Notes under the pieces: generated by a model | The model's database searches: none | What the model was told of the DNA's origin: nothing | What the model saw: the letters and a program-made list of their open reading frames with translations, nothing else | DNA from: an uncultured Dokdonella sp. | GTDB lineage: Bacteria; Pseudomonadota; Gammaproteobacteria; Xanthomonadales; Rhodanobacteraceae | Assembly (NCBI GenBank): GCA_934526015.1 | Contig: CAKSZY010000007.1 | Coordinates: forward strand, 37,309-101,308 | Direction of reading: 5' to 3' | Length of the DNA stretch: 64,000 nucleotides | Made by a program: the position numbers and the translations under genes | Shown: positions 1 to 9,745 of the stretch, piece after piece | Layout: the number at the start of each line of letters is the position of its first letter | Numbering within the stretch: position 1 is the stretch's first letter

Positions 1-141
1 ACTGCAGCCAGCGCGAGAAGAAGATCAGGCGCGGCAGCGGCCGCATCGGATGGCGATCGATCGATGACATCGGCATTCCCTGGCGTGGGCGAAGGCGGCG
101 ATTCTACGCGAGCCGGCCCGCAGCCTGGTCGTGCGTGCGTC

Positions 142-351
142 TCAGCCGGCCGGGCGATGGCCGAGCAGGCGCGCCGGCAACATCAGGATCGACTTGATGA
201 GCGCGATGATCGCATCCATCAGCGCGCCGACGATGCGGAACGGGATCGACAGCAGCCAGAGGAACGGCCACAGCACGAGCAGCACCAGTGCGACCGGCCA
301 GCACAGTACCAGCACGATGGCCCACAGCAGCAGTACGCAAAGGAAACGCAT
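142..351 (-). CDS. Small hydrophobic membrane protein, unknown function
   Basis: This is a 69-residue protein made almost entirely of hydrophobic residues. Segments rich in Leu, Val and Trp run from about residue 3 to 60, enough for two membrane helices, and the end is short and basic (PARLLGHRPAG). The start at 351 is chosen because GGAGG lies about 7 bases upstream; an ATG two codons earlier sits directly on the GGAGG and is too close. No family is recognised beyond a generic inner-membrane peptide. The stop is at 142 and nothing downstream is coupled to it. The 290 bases between this start and the next gene at 641 show no gene I can support. Confidence 0.6.
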   Translation of the reverse strand: MRFLCVLLLWAIVLVLCWPVALVLLVLWPFLWLLSIPFRIVGALMDAIIALIKSILMLPARLLGHRPAG

Positions 352-640
352 GGGCATCCCTCCGACGCCGGAAACCGGCCGGAGGGATGGTGGGGCCGGT
401 CCTGCGTGCGGACAAGGATGACCTCTGCCAGGGTGGCCGGCATTCCGGCCGCGCGGGTTCCCCGGCCGTTGCGGAATCGAGGCCCGTCGGCGCGGTGACC
501 GCGGCGATTGCGGCCCGTCGGCGCTGCGCATTCCCCGACCCGCTCCGCGTCCCGACCGTCCGGTGGCCCCCTCTTGCGACGGTTTCCGTTCTGGATTGGA
601 CGAACGGGATGCGCCGTTTGCCTGCCGAAGGAGATTCGCC

Positions 641-943
641 ATGTTGCGTCGACGCGTGCCGCGGCCCGGGTATCCGGCCCTCATTCCCTTGCTGCTCGTT
701 CCACTGCTGGCGGCGGCACAGCCCTCCGGCGGTTCCTACACGATGCGCAAGCAGGTCATCGGGGCCGGTGCCGAATCGAGCGCAGGGCCGTACCGCCTGA
801 ACGGCACCATCGCCGAGCCGGCGGCCGGCACCCTCGTGGCCGCCAACCTGCGCCTGACCGGCGGTTTCCATGGCGCTTTCATCGGCGCCGCCGGCACGGA
901 CCGCATCTACTGCAACGGCTTCGAAGCCACCGTCTGCAACTGA
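641..943 (+). CDS. Small secreted protein with C-terminal YCNGFE-type tail
   Basis: A 100-residue protein with a clear signal peptide (basic LRRR start, then LIPLLLVPLLAAAQP, cleavage around residue 25). The mature part is about 75 residues, rich in Gly and Ala, and contains a short beta-type sequence ending in RIYCNGFEATVCN. The start at 641 is supported by a GAAGGAGA ribosome site 6-7 bases upstream; longer in-frame starts would bury the signal peptide. The function is unknown. The near-terminal IYCNGFE resembles the tails VFADGFE and VFADGFD of two other exported proteins in this window (16859-17932 and 17929-19002). A second exported protein follows 53 bases downstream at 997, so the two may be co-transcribed. 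Confidence 0.7.
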   Translation: MLRRRVPRPGYPALIPLLLVPLLAAAQPSGGSYTMRKQVIGAGAESSAGPYRLNGTIAEPAAGTLVAANLRLTGGFHGAFIGAAGTDRIYCNGFEATVCN

Positions 944-996
944 TCGCCGCCGGTACCTTGCCGGCATCGCACATCCCTTTCCCGCGGAGGAATCCC

Positions 997-1833
997 ATGT
1001 CCACGCCACGCCTCGTTCCAGCGCTTCTCGCCATTCTCGGCCTGCTCGCCGTCGCCCCTGCCTTCGCGATGGGGACGGCATTCACCTACCAGGGCACGCT
1101 CGAGGACGCGGGGTTGCCTGCCAACGGCAGCTACGACTTCCAGTTCCGCTTGATCAGCTCCAATGGAGCCGACCTCGGCAGCAACCTGCACGAGGATGTC
1201 GCGGTCAACGGCGGCGTGTTCACGGTGGTGCTGGATTTCGGCTCAGCCGACCTTTTCCCCGGAACCTTCGTGCGCTTCCTCGAGATCGGCATCCGCCCCG
1301 GCGCTTCGACCGGCGACTACCAGATCCTGAGCCCGCTGAGCCAGATCCACCCAGCGCCCCATGCACTGCGGGCCGCCGAGGTCGTCGATTTCAGTGTCAC
1401 CAGCGCTTCGCTGGCAGCGGCGGCGGTGTCCAACACCAAGCTGGCCGATGGCGCGGTGTCCAGCACCAAGCTGGCCGACAGCGCGGTCACCGAAACCAAG
1501 CTCGCCAACAGCGCCGTGACCAACGCGAAAATCGCCAACGGCAGCCTGACGACCAGCCGCATGGCCGGCGCCCTGAACAACTACACGATCGGCGGCGCCA
1601 CCGTCGCCGCGCACAGTTGCAACGACTACAACGTCACCTTTGGCGGCGACGTGGTCGCCGGCGACTTTCCCATCATCGCCATGCAGCCCGGCGGCAGCCT
1701 GCCGGCCAACATGTCGGTCACCGCCTTGCGCGTGCCTGCGGACAATCAGGTCCAGGTGCGCATCTGCAACGTCGGCTCGACCAGCGCATCCCTGCCCGCC
1801 AGCCTCGGCATCAAGTTGATGACCCACCGCTGA
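997..1833 (+). CDS. Secreted protein with short tandem KLAD/AV repeats
   Basis: A 278-residue exported protein with signal peptide (residues 1-24, cleavage after APAFA). It starts with a GCGGAGG site 6 bases upstream of 997. Residues about 26-130 form a beta-rich domain beginning TAFTYQGTLEDAG, a style seen in many bacterial surface proteins of unknown function. Residues about 145-190 contain four or five tandem units of roughly 10-11 residues (AVSNTKLADG, AVSSTKLADS, AVTETKLANS, AVTNAKIANG), the kind of repeat found in trimeric fibre or collar-like stalks. A C-terminal domain of about 85 residues with two Cys follows. It lacks the FADGFE-like tail of its neighbour. I infer a surface-exposed or fibre-like role, but the function is unknown. 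Confidence 0.75.
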   Translation: MSTPRLVPALLAILGLLAVAPAFAMGTAFTYQGTLEDAGLPANGSYDFQFRLISSNGADLGSNLHEDVAVNGGVFTVVLDFGSADLFPGTFVRFLEIGIRPGASTGDYQILSPLSQIHPAPHALRAAEVVDFSVTSASLAAAAVSNTKLADGAVSSTKLADSAVTETKLANSAVTNAKIANGSLTTSRMAGALNNYTIGGATVAAHSCNDYNVTFGGDVVAGDFPIIAMQPGGSLPANMSVTALRVPADNQVQVRICNVGSTSASLPASLGIKLMTHR

Positions 1834-1883
1834 GGCGTGTCGTGCCGCGGCGGCGCGCGCGCCGGGAGGGGCCGGCCGGCGCG

Positions 1884-3011
1884 TCAGTGCCTGCCGAGCG
1901 GCAGCATCAGGGAGTAGCCGAAACAAGGCGCGCCGTGGCGCGCGTTGCCGACGACGAGGGAATATCGTCCCGGTGGCGCCGATAGGAAAGCCGGCGAGGT
2001 CATCAAGTGCGTACATGCCGACGTCGGGGAAACCGTCTCCGAACAGAGTGCGGCACGCGCGCCCTCGGACTGGCCGGCGTCGAAACGCACGTACGGTGCA
2101 CCTTCCGAGAAGAGCACCGGATGGATGTCGACCGGGCCGAACAGGGCCGTACTGCCGGACGCGATGACCGGAAGCCTGTCGACGCCATCGCAGGTGGTGT
2201 AGGCGCCGCCGCCCGGAACGTAGGCGAACGGCGGCCGGTTCGGCTCGACCGGCACGCCGGCACCAAGCTCGAAGTCGCTCCAGAACAGGTGGGGCTCGGA
2301 CGCGCTGATGCGGTCGAACACCACCGGATTGCCCGCGAACTGTTCGGGCAGCGTGCCGCGCAGGTCCGACAGGCCGAGCGTCACGCGTTCGACGCCGCCC
2401 CAGCGCGCATTGTCGAGGTCCCCGACCGAGAACGTGGCCGGCGCCGACGTGTCCTCGCCGAGCCAGAGCGAAAGACGGCCGTCGGCCGCCTCGCCGGTTT
2501 CGTATTCGAGCGTGACCTGCAGCGGAAACGGTGCGTCGAGCGGCAGCAGGGTGCTCGTCGCGCACATACCCGCGCCGCCGGGGGCTTCGTCGCAGGCCCA
2601 GCGGATACCGAGGTTCATGCGCGTTGCGGGCAGGTTGCCGTACAGCGAGAGGCTGAACAACGAGGCCGCCGGTGGCCCATCGGCCGGAACGCCGGCCGCG
2701 GTGCCGCGCAACACGGTGACCTCGGAGTAGGTGTTCCACCCCGTCACGGGCGGCGGCGCGATGCGCACACCGAAACGCAACGGTGCGACCGGCTGCGCGC
2801 GGCGATAGTGCGCGACGGCGACGTAGGGCGGCACATTGCTCGTGCCGACGCTCGCCTCGAGCGCGCAGTCGTTGCCGCTGCCGGACCAGGCGATCGTCCC
2901 GCCGTTGGTCCAGCTCTCGTTGAACGGCGCCTGGCAGGCCGACGCGTCGACCGGTGCCAGGGCCAGCACGGCGAGGGCGAGCACGCGCGCGAAGGGTGAT
3001 GTCGACGTCAT
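1884..3011 (-). CDS. Secreted protein of unknown function
   Basis: A 375-residue exported protein. The signal peptide covers residues 1-25 (VLALAVLALAPVDASA) and is followed by CQAPFNESW. The start at 3011 is preceded by AAAGGGAG at 7 bases; an upstream in-frame start would add 15 non-signal residues. The mature protein is beta-rich with several Cys (CQAPF, NDCAL, ACDEAP, TTCDG, PTSACTH), suggesting disulfides and periplasmic or extracellular folding. Residues about 255-265 read LFWSDFELG, faintly like the terminal FxDGFE tails elsewhere in the window but not at the C-terminus. The C-terminal third (PGRYSLVVGNARHG) resembles a small beta-sandwich. No enzymatic motif is recognised. It converges with the 997-1833 gene, 50 bases away. 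Confidence 0.7.
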   Translation of the reverse strand: MTSTSPFARVLALAVLALAPVDASACQAPFNESWTNGGTIAWSGSGNDCALEASVGTSNVPPYVAVAHYRRAQPVAPLRFGVRIAPPPVTGWNTYSEVTVLRGTAAGVPADGPPAASLFSLSLYGNLPATRMNLGIRWACDEAPGGAGMCATSTLLPLDAPFPLQVTLEYETGEAADGRLSLWLGEDTSAPATFSVGDLDNARWGGVERVTLGLSDLRGTLPEQFAGNPVVFDRISASEPHLFWSDFELGAGVPVEPNRPPFAYVPGGGAYTTCDGVDRLPVIASGSTALFGPVDIHPVLFSEGAPYVRFDAGQSEGARAALCSETVSPTSACTHLMTSPAFLSAPPGRYSLVVGNARHGAPCFGYSLMLPLGRH

Positions 3012-3083
3012 GTCCGGCTCCCTTTCCCGGGGACCGGCCGAGTATCCCCCCCCCATCCGCGCGCGGATTCCACCGCGGCCGCT

Positions 3084-6000
3084 TCAGGCCTGCAGCGGTG
3101 CGAACAGCTCGGCGAGGTCGTTCTCGTCGAAGCGCAGGCTCTGCGTGCTGCCGCCTTCCAGCACCGCCGCGGCGAGGTCGGCCTTGCGCTGCTGCAGGGC
3201 CTGGATCTTTTCCTCGACGGTGCCGCTGCAGATCAGCTTGTAGACGAACACCGGCTTGTCCTGGCCGATGCGGTGGGCGCGATCGGTCGCCTGCGCCTCG
3301 ACGGCCGGATTCCACCACGGGTCGTAGTGGATGACGGTGTCGGCGGCGGTCAGGTTGAGGCCGACGCCACCGGCCTTGAGGCTGATCAGGAACAGCGGCA
3401 CCTCGCCGGCCTGGAAGCGCTCGACGAGTTCGGCGCGCTGGGTGCCGGGCGTCTGCCCGGTGAGGGTCTGCCAGTGCTGGCCGCGCGCATCGAGCGCCTC
3501 GCCGATCAGGCCGAGCATTTCGGCGAACTGGCTGAAGACGAGGATGCGCCGGCCTTCGGCAACGAGGCTGTCGGTGAGTTCGAGCAACAGCTCGAGCTTG
3601 GCCGAACCTTCGACCTTGCGCGCACCCTCGAGCTTGACCAGGCGCGGGTCGCAGCAGGCCTGGCGCAGTTTGAGCAGCGCGTCGAGGACGACGATGCCGC
3701 TCTGCGCGAGGCCGCGCTTCTGCACTTCGGCAAGGACGCGCTCGTGCTGGGCGAGGCGCAGCGTCTCGTAGAGTTCGCGCTGGGCGCCCTCGAGTTCGAC
3801 GTTGCAGGGAATGAAGGTCTTTTCCGGCAGGTCGGCGAGCACGTCCTCCTTGCGCCGGCGCAGCAGCAGCGGCGCGATGCGCCGGCCGAGGCGTTCGCGC
3901 CGTTCGACGTCGCCGTGTTTCTCGATCGGCGTGCGGTAGAAACGCGCAAAGTCGCGCTCGCTGCCGAGCAGTCCCGGTTCGACCGCATCGAACTGCGCCC
4001 ACAGTTCACCGAGGTGGTTCTCCAGCGGCGTGCCGGTCATCGCCAGACGGCGCCTCGCCGGCAGTTCGCGCACGATCCGCGCCGCCTGGCTTCGCGCGTT
4101 CTTGATCGCCTGCGCCTCGTCGAGCACGAGCAGGGCGTATTCCCGCGCGACCAGTTCCTCGCGGTCGCGGGCGAGCAGCGGATAGGTGGTGATGACGAGA
4201 TCGTGATGCGGGATCTCTTCGTGCAGGCCGCCGCGCGCCGGCCCGTGCAGGACCAGCACGCGCAGGTCCGGGGTGAAGCGCTGTGCCTCGCTGCGCCAGT
4301 TGGCGACCAGGCTGGTCGGCGCGATCACCAGCGCCGGCCGGTCGAGGCGTCCGCGCTGCTTTTCGGTGAGCAGGTGGGCAAGCACCTGCACGGTCTTGCC
4401 GAGACCCATGTCGTCGGCGAGCACGCCGCCGAGTCCGGCGTCGGCGAGGAAGCCGAGCCAGGCCAGGCCGTCGCGCTGGTAGCGGCGCAGGGTGGCGGTG
4501 AATCCCGGCGGTTCGCTCGCCGGCTCGCGCGCTTCGCGCAGGCGTTCGATCTGTGCACGCAGGCGTTCGCCGCCGCGCCAGACCAGGCCGCGGGTGGCGG
4601 CCAGCTCGCTGATGACCCCGGCCTGGGCGCGCAGCAGGCGCAGGCCGGACGGCGCCGCGTCGCCGGGCCCGGTCGCCGCTGCGGGCGCGCTTTCCAGCCA
4701 TTCGAGCAGCGGCGCGATCAGCTGGCGCAGGCGCGCCAGCGGCAACGGCACGCGCCGGCGCGCGTCGACCGCCACCAGCCAGACCGCATCGTCGGCCTCG
4801 CCCTTGCGCGGCAGCAGCGGGAAGGCCGGATCGGCCAGCAGGTTGCGCAGCACCGGCAGCAGGTCGATGCGCTCGCCGCCGATGTCGATGCCGAGGCTGA
4901 CATCGAACCAGGCATTGCCGTGCTCCTCGATCTCGGCATGCCAGTGCTCGGGTTCGTCGAGCAGTTCGAACGGGAAACCGGCCTCGCTTTCGAGGCGGAA
5001 ACCCTGGTCGCGCAGGCGCGGCGCCATGGCGAACAGCTGTTCGGCCGGGGCGATCTGCGCGCGTCGCGGCTCGAGGACGAAATCGCCCGGGCGCAAGGCA
5101 TGCCGGCCGAGGCCGGGGATCGCCGGCAGCATGTCCGCCTCGATGAAACCGAGCGCCTCGAGCCGTTCGAGAGCGGCGATTTCGGCGGAACGGTCACGCA
5201 CGATCTCGAGCAGGCGGCCCTCGTGCATGCGCCGCTCGCGCGCGGCCGCCGGCGAATGCGGCAGGCGCGGACCGGCGTAGTCGAAATCGAGCCGCGCCAC
5301 GCCGGCCTGGTAGCGCAGCGGCGCGCCGCCGGCGTGGGTCAGCTGGGGAAACGCACGCAGGGTCAGCACCGGCACCGGCACGACCCGGCAGGCCTCGGCG
5401 ACTTCCGGCCGTGCCGGCGCCGGCAGCTTGTGCACGCCCTCGGTCTCGCGCAGGCGGTCGGCCACCAGCGGCGCCTGCTCGGGCAGCAGCGGCGGCGCGC
5501 GCAAGGCCGCCTCGACGAGGCGCGCATCGCCATCGACACGCCCGAGCGCACGTGCCTGCTCGTCGAAATACCAGACGCCATCGATGCGCAACAGGCGGGT
5601 CTTCGCCGAGTCGCCGTCGAGGCGGGCGATCAGGGTCTGGCTGCCGTCGGCCTCGGTGCGCCAGTCCCAGCCGAGCGAACGCGGCGCGGCCAGCACGACG
5701 CGGCCCTTCGACGGCTTGTCGACGAAGCAGGGATGGCTGTTGACGAGGATCTCGAGCAGCGATTCGTCGCGCAGGCCGGTCAGCGTGTACCAGGCGCCGC
5801 TGCCGGAGTAGCCGGTGACGCCCATGCGCAGGCGCGCGACATGCTCGAACTGCTCCGGGGTCAGGCGCTCCCAGGGATCGCCGCCGTAGTAGTAGCCCTG
5901 GCCGATCGGTTGCGGCGAACCGAGGCCGCCCTTGCGGTTCGGCTTCAGCCAGACCGGCTGCACGAGCAGGCGCGGCAGGGCGCCCTCGCCGAGCCGCAAG

Positions 6001-6464
6001 AGGATGCCGAACACCTGGGCGGGGTCGGTCGCCGGCGCCCGCGGCAGCGGCGAACGCGGTCCCTCGAGCGATTCGAACCAGCGCTTCCAGGCGCCAAGAT
6101 CGACCCCCTTGGGTGCGCGCGCATCGCCGGGCTGGATGTCGGGCAACGGCGCGCCGAGCAGCTTCAGGGTGATCGCGGCGACGTGCTTGCACTCGCCCTC
6201 GAGCGGGCAGGTGCACTGGGTATCGAGTTGCGGGCGACCGCCCTGCAGGGCGATCCGCACGCCGGCCGTGCACGGCTCGTCGCTGCCGTCGACCATGCCG
6301 ATGACCACGCCGGCGCTGCCGTTGTCGGCCGAGTAGCGCAAGTCACGCACCTGACCCTGGCGCACGCAATCGGCGCCCTTGTCGAGCGTCACCCGGTCGA
6401 GGACCGTGGTGACGCTGCGCGAGAGCAGCTGGCGGAAAACCGACTCATCCATGCCTGGGGACAT
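3084..6464 (-). CDS. SWIM zinc-finger SNF2-family DEAD/DEAH helicase
   Basis: An 1126-residue Swi2/Snf2-type ATPase. A SWIM zinc-binding motif lies near the N-terminus (C84xC86...C92xH94). A long middle region precedes the helicase core. The core begins around residue 660 (LRRYQRDGLAWL), with Walker A ADDMGLGKT near residue 688, DEAQ box near 784, and motif III MTGTPLEN. The second RecA lobe ends with GGVGLNLTAADTVIH and the arginine-finger motif QATDRAHRIGQ near residue 1060. Known members translocate on duplex DNA and remodel protein-DNA complexes; the bacterial SWIM branch is poorly characterised and probably acts in DNA repair or transcription recycling. The length is usual for the family. 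Starts at 6464 and 6452 are both possible and neither has a good ribosome site. Confidence 0.93.
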   Translation of the reverse strand: MSPGMDESVFRQLLSRSVTTVLDRVTLDKGADCVRQGQVRDLRYSADNGSAGVVIGMVDGSDEPCTAGVRIALQGGRPQLDTQCTCPLEGECKHVAAITLKLLGAPLPDIQPGDARAPKGVDLGAWKRWFESLEGPRSPLPRAPATDPAQVFGILLRLGEGALPRLLVQPVWLKPNRKGGLGSPQPIGQGYYYGGDPWERLTPEQFEHVARLRMGVTGYSGSGAWYTLTGLRDESLLEILVNSHPCFVDKPSKGRVVLAAPRSLGWDWRTEADGSQTLIARLDGDSAKTRLLRIDGVWYFDEQARALGRVDGDARLVEAALRAPPLLPEQAPLVADRLRETEGVHKLPAPARPEVAEACRVVPVPVLTLRAFPQLTHAGGAPLRYQAGVARLDFDYAGPRLPHSPAAARERRMHEGRLLEIVRDRSAEIAALERLEALGFIEADMLPAIPGLGRHALRPGDFVLEPRRAQIAPAEQLFAMAPRLRDQGFRLESEAGFPFELLDEPEHWHAEIEEHGNAWFDVSLGIDIGGERIDLLPVLRNLLADPAFPLLPRKGEADDAVWLVAVDARRRVPLPLARLRQLIAPLLEWLESAPAAATGPGDAAPSGLRLLRAQAGVISELAATRGLVWRGGERLRAQIERLREAREPASEPPGFTATLRRYQRDGLAWLGFLADAGLGGVLADDMGLGKTVQVLAHLLTEKQRGRLDRPALVIAPTSLVANWRSEAQRFTPDLRVLVLHGPARGGLHEEIPHHDLVITTYPLLARDREELVAREYALLVLDEAQAIKNARSQAARIVRELPARRRLAMTGTPLENHLGELWAQFDAVEPGLLGSERDFARFYRTPIEKHGDVERRERLGRRIAPLLLRRRKEDVLADLPEKTFIPCNVELEGAQRELYETLRLAQHERVLAEVQKRGLAQSGIVVLDALLKLRQACCDPRLVKLEGARKVEGSAKLELLLELTDSLVAEGRRILVFSQFAEMLGLIGEALDARGQHWQTLTGQTPGTQRAELVERFQAGEVPLFLISLKAGGVGLNLTAADTVIHYDPWWNPAVEAQATDRAHRIGQDKPVFVYKLICSGTVEEKIQALQQRKADLAAAVLEGGSTQSLRFDENDLAELFAPLQA

Positions 6465-6593
6465 CCGGAACGGCGGTTGCGAACCGGCAATCGTGCCCTT
6501 TGCCCGTACGGGCGTCCAGCCTGCGGGGTGACGGAATCCGCGCAGGATGCGTCGAATGTTGACGCAGGCGGGCAGGATTTCGCCCGCCTCCCC

Positions 6594-7139
6594 TCAGATC
6601 TGGCGGATCAGCGCCTCGGCCTGCTCGTGGATGGCATTGACCTCGGCATTGTCGAGGGTCTTGCGCAGCTGGCGGCGGAACTCCGGCAGCAGCTCGAGGA
6701 ACTCGCGCTGGCCGTCGCAGCGCTCGAGCTTGAGGGTGAACAGGAACGCACGCAGGCCGAGATGGTTGACCGCGGTGTCGTTCATGTACTGGCGGGCCAG
6801 CGCCTGCGCGGTGACGATCTCGCCCTGGGCGACCGGCGCACCCTGCGGCGCATGCGGCACCTGCGCGGCTTGCGCCGCCGCCGGCGCCTGCGGAACCTCG
6901 TTCGCCGCCACCGCGGTGGGACCGCTGCCGCTGAACTCGATCAGGCCGGCTTCGGCCAGTTCGCCGATCAGGCCGGCGACATCGCCGAAACTCTCGAACT
7001 GACGGCGCACCTCGCCGAGCTGGCGCTGGCCGTTGATGGCGATGAGGACGGTGCGATGGCGCGGGCCGAGGCGCAGGCTGCGCTTCTCGATCTCCAGGCG
7101 GCCGGCCTCGGTCTTCACCGGAATGGCATTGTCGAGCAT
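6594..7139 (-). CDS. Conserved-looking hypothetical protein, Ala/Pro-rich linker
   Basis: A 181-residue soluble protein with two helical parts. Residues 1-68 ([13 protein letters not shown]..., ending [11 protein letters not shown]) contain a segment resembling the small regulatory 'start-to-finish' winged-helix-like domain of bacterial signalling proteins ([18 protein letters not shown]). A low-complexity [18 protein letters not shown] linker spans residues 80-105. Residues 110-181 form a helical C-terminal domain ([19 protein letters not shown] and [14 protein letters not shown]). The start at 7139 has a strong GAGGGAGA site. It lies immediately downstream of a two-component pair and its start overlaps the read-through tail of the response regulator by 25 bases, so it may share that transcript. 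The function is unknown. Confidence 0.75.
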   Translation of the reverse strand: MLDNAIPVKTEAGRLEIEKRSLRLGPRHRTVLIAINGQRQLGEVRRQFESFGDVAGLIGELAEAGLIEFSGSGPTAVAANEVPQAPAAAQAAQVPHAPQGAPVAQGEIVTAQALARQYMNDTAVNHLGLRAFLFTLKLERCDGQREFLELLPEFRRQLRKTLDNAEVNAIHEQAEALIRQI

Positions 7140-8152
7140 GGTGTTCTCCCTCGTTGAACGGACGCGTCAGGGCGCGCGTGGAAGGAAACAGCAAGTTCCG
7201 TGCCGGACGAGGGCGAGGGGCGACGGCCAGGGAGAGGGAGAGGGGCGAGGGGCGAGGGCGCGAAGATCGCGTGCTGCTCCATTCGTGAGTCCGGTACGGC
7301 TGTTTTTGTCGCGGCAGGTCGGACTTGCGTCGACCGACGATTGTCGCGCCCTCGCCCCTCGCCCCTCTCCCTCGCCGTCGCGCCCTCGCCCCTCGCCCCT
7401 CTCCCCTGCTGTCGCGCCCTCGCCCCTCGCCCCTCGCCCCTATCCCCTGGCCCCCAGCCCCTCCCCGGCCCCTCTCCCGCTTCCGGCGCCTCGAAGCGGT
7501 AGCCCACGCCATAGACCGCCGAGACCGGATCGACACCGGCCTCGTCGAGCTTGCGCCGCAGGTTCTTCACATGGCTGTCGACGGTGCGCTCGCTGACCAC
7601 GCGGTGGTCCTCGTAGAGGGCTCCGATCAGCTGGCTGCGCGAGAACACCCGGCCCGGCTGGCTGGCCAGCTTGCGCAGCAGGCGGAACTCGCTCGGCGTC
7701 AGCACCAGGGCGCGGCCATGCACGCGCACCTCGAAGCGTTCCTCGTCGAGCACGATCGCCGCCGCCGGCGCCGCCGCGGTCGCGGCCGCGCGACGCAGCA
7801 CGGCCTTGACCCGGGCGACCACCTCGCGCGGGCTGAACGGCTTGCAGATGTAGTCGTCGGCGCCGAGCTCGAGGCCGAGCAGGCGGTCGATCTCCTCGAC
7901 CCGCGCGGTGACCATCAGGATCGGCACCTGCGAGAACTCGCGAACGCCGCGGCAGACCTCGAGGCCGTCGGTTCCCGGCAGGGCGATGTCGAGCAGGATC
8001 GCGTCGGGAGCGCCACTGCGCACCCAGTCGACCGCGCCGTCGCCGCGCGCAAGCACGCTGACGCGAAAGCCGGCCGCGGCGAGGTAGTCGCGCAGCAGGG
8101 CCGCCAGCTTGGGCTCGTCCTCGACCACGAGGACATGCGCCGGCGCGCTCAT
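7115..8152 (-). CDS. OmpR/BaeR-type response regulator with repeat-derived C-terminal extension
   Basis: The receiver domain spans residues 1-115, with acidic pocket ED near 11-12, phosphoacceptor Asp55 in LLDIALPG and Lys in the ICKPFSP signature. An OmpR/PhoB winged helix follows at about 130-225 ([35 protein letters not shown]), so it should bind DNA when phosphorylated by the adjacent kinase. Family members usually end just after GYRFE (about 225 residues). Here the frame runs on for about 120 more residues through the G/C-rich junction repeat (Gly/Arg/Ala-rich, no fold) and stops at 7115, inside the next gene. The start overlaps the kinase stop (ATGA). I regard residues 1-225 as the functional protein; whether the tail is translated is unknown. 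Confidence 0.85.
   Translation of the reverse strand: MSAPAHVLVVEDEPKLAALLRDYLAAAGFRVSVLARGDGAVDWVRSGAPDAILLDIALPGTDGLEVCRGVREFSQVPILMVTARVEEIDRLLGLELGADDYICKPFSPREVVARVKAVLRRAAATAAAPAAAIVLDEERFEVRVHGRALVLTPSEFRLLRKLASQPGRVFSRSQLIGALYEDHRVVSERTVDSHVKNLRRKLDEAGVDPVSAVYGVGYRFEAPEAGEGPGRGWGPGDRGEGRGARARQQGRGARGEGATARERGEGRGRDNRRSTQVRPAATKTAVPDSRMEQHAIFAPSPLAPLPLPGRRPSPSSGTELAVSFHARPDASVQRGRTPCSTMPFR
7205..7480. repeat. Junction element A: G-rich arm, unique centre, C-rich arm
   Basis: On the plus strand, 7205-7262 is a run of GAGGGCGAGGGGCGA-type units. About 80 bases of ordinary sequence follow, then 7344-7480 is a C-rich mirror. The C arm holds three tandem copies of a 34-base unit starting TCGCGCCCTCGCC at 7344, 7378 and 7412. 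The inner edges are complementary (GAGGGCGCGAA at left, TTGTCGCGCCCTC at right), so the element can fold into one long imperfect hairpin. It fills the space between the response regulator and the 6594-7139 gene. The same architecture recurs near 13.5, 45.1 and 58.7 kb. Confidence 0.85.
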
Positions 8153-9579
8153 GGCGAACTCCGGATCGCCGGCAGGACGAGTTCGATGCGCAGGCCGCCG
8201 AGCGTCGAGGCCGAGGCGTCGATGCTGCCGGCATGGGCGTGGGCGATGGCCTGGCCGATGGCGAGGCCGAGGCCGGCGCCGCCGGCCGCGCGGCTGCGCG
8301 AGCCGTCGACCCGATAAAGGCGGTCGAACAGGTGCGGCAGCGCCGCCGCCGGCACCCCCGGCGGACTGTCCTCGACGACCACGCGCACCTGTTCCGCGCT
8401 CGCCGACACGGCGACGCGGACGCGGCCGGGCGCATCGGTATGGCGGCGCGCATTGGCCAGCAGGTTGTCGACCAGCTGGCCGAGACGGCGCGCATCGGCG
8501 CGTACCGGCGGTGCGGGCGCGAAGTCGGCTTCGACCTCGATGCCGGCATCGGCGAAGGCGTGGCGGTGCGCGGCCAGCGATTCGCGCACGATCTCCGCGG
8601 CATCGAGTTCCTCGAAGCGGTATTCGAGCGCGCCGACATCGGCGAGGGCGAGCTGGTAGAGGTCTTCGACGAGGCCGCCGAGGCGATCGCATTCCGCATT
8701 CAGCGACGCCAGTGCCGCCGCCGTCGGCGCGCGCACGCCGTCCTGCAGGGCCTGGATCTCGCCGCGCAGGACACTGAGCGGCGTGCGCAACTCGTGGGCG
8801 ATGTCGGCACCCCAGCGCCGGCGTGCCTCGCGATGCTGTTCGAGGGTCGCCGCCAGATGGTTGAAGTCGTCGGCCAGTGCGCCGAGCTCGTCGCGGCGGG
8901 TGCGCTCGATGCGGCGCGAATACTCGCCCGCCGCCAGCGCGCGCGTGCCGGAGGCCAGCGCGCGCACCGGCGCCAGCAGCCAGCGCGCCAGCGCGAACGC
9001 CAGCAGCATGGCGCCGCCGAGCACCGCAACGGCGGCGACCAGGGCGCGGTTGAACTGGTCGCGTGCAAACGCGAGTTCGGCATCGCCGCGCGGTTGCGGC
9101 AGTTCGGCGAGGCGCAAGGTGCCGACCGTGCGCGCGTCGACGACGACCGCCAGCTCGTGCGCGGCGCGGCCGATGCCGGCCATGCCGACCACGTGGCGGC
9201 CTTCGGCATCGACGAGTTCGACGTGAGCCGGCAGGCCGGGTGGCGGCGGCACGAAGCGCGGCCCGCCGGCCGGCGGCGCGATCGAGCCGCCGCCGGCCGC
9301 GGATGGCACGCCCGGCGGTCGCGGCGGCGGCCGCGCATCCGGATCGAGCAGCTGCAGGAAGCGCCGGGTGTCGCCGCGCAGGAAGTCCCAGTGGCCGTGC
9401 TCGGCCCAGGCCGCGGCAAGGCGGACCGTCGCCGGTTGCAGGCGTTCGAGGGCGACCTCGTCGAGATAGCCGCTGAAGCCGCGACGGAATCCCTGCTGCT
9501 GCCAGATCGCGAAGCCGGCCAGGGCGAGCGTGCTCAGCAGGGCAAAGGCGAGGAACAGGCGTTGCCAGAGTCGGAACAT
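8149..9579 (-). CDS. BaeS-like sensor histidine kinase
   Basis: A 476-residue membrane sensor kinase. It has a first transmembrane helix at residues about 8-27, a periplasmic sensor region of about 140 residues with a Pro-rich insert (PPPRPPG, PPPPGLP), a second helix at about 170-192, and a HAMP linker. The DHp histidine is in the motif [12 protein letters not shown] near residue 260, and a HATPase domain follows with N box ([12 protein letters not shown]), G1 ([10 protein letters not shown]) and G2 ([11 protein letters not shown]). It would autophosphorylate and pass phosphate to the regulator encoded next, whose start overlaps its stop by ATGA. BaeS-type kinases respond to envelope stress; that role is inferred from domain layout only. 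The kinase lies 166 bases downstream of the sortase gene. Confidence 0.9.
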   Translation of the reverse strand: MFRLWQRLFLAFALLSTLALAGFAIWQQQGFRRGFSGYLDEVALERLQPATVRLAAAWAEHGHWDFLRGDTRRFLQLLDPDARPPPRPPGVPSAAGGGSIAPPAGGPRFVPPPPGLPAHVELVDAEGRHVVGMAGIGRAAHELAVVVDARTVGTLRLAELPQPRGDAELAFARDQFNRALVAAVAVLGGAMLLAFALARWLLAPVRALASGTRALAAGEYSRRIERTRRDELGALADDFNHLAATLEQHREARRRWGADIAHELRTPLSVLRGEIQALQDGVRAPTAAALASLNAECDRLGGLVEDLYQLALADVGALEYRFEELDAAEIVRESLAAHRHAFADAGIEVEADFAPAPPVRADARRLGQLVDNLLANARRHTDAPGRVRVAVSASAEQVRVVVEDSPPGVPAAALPHLFDRLYRVDGSRSRAAGGAGLGLAIGQAIAHAHAGSIDASASTLGGLRIELVLPAIRSSP

Positions 9580-9745
9580 CGCGTGGACGGGATCGGGCGG
9601 ACGGTACGGACGGGAGCGCGTGGCCTCCACGCGCGGCAAGCACCACGATACCGCCGCGGCGGTCGGCAGCGGGCGCTTTCCACGCTTTCTCCTTGATTGC
9701 CGGCAGGCGCGACGCTGCCGGCGCCGCGCCAGGCAAGCCGCCCGT

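Noticed and set aside
1..141. Partial gene at the left edge
   Set aside because: No frame with recognisable motifs or plausible codon use can be supported in this stretch.
3273..7157. Very long open frame (about 1294 codons) on the plus strand across the SNF2 helicase
   Set aside because: It is antisense to a clear helicase with all motifs; in GC-rich DNA an opposite frame without stops is expected. Its product is Ala/Arg/Gln-rich with no domain.
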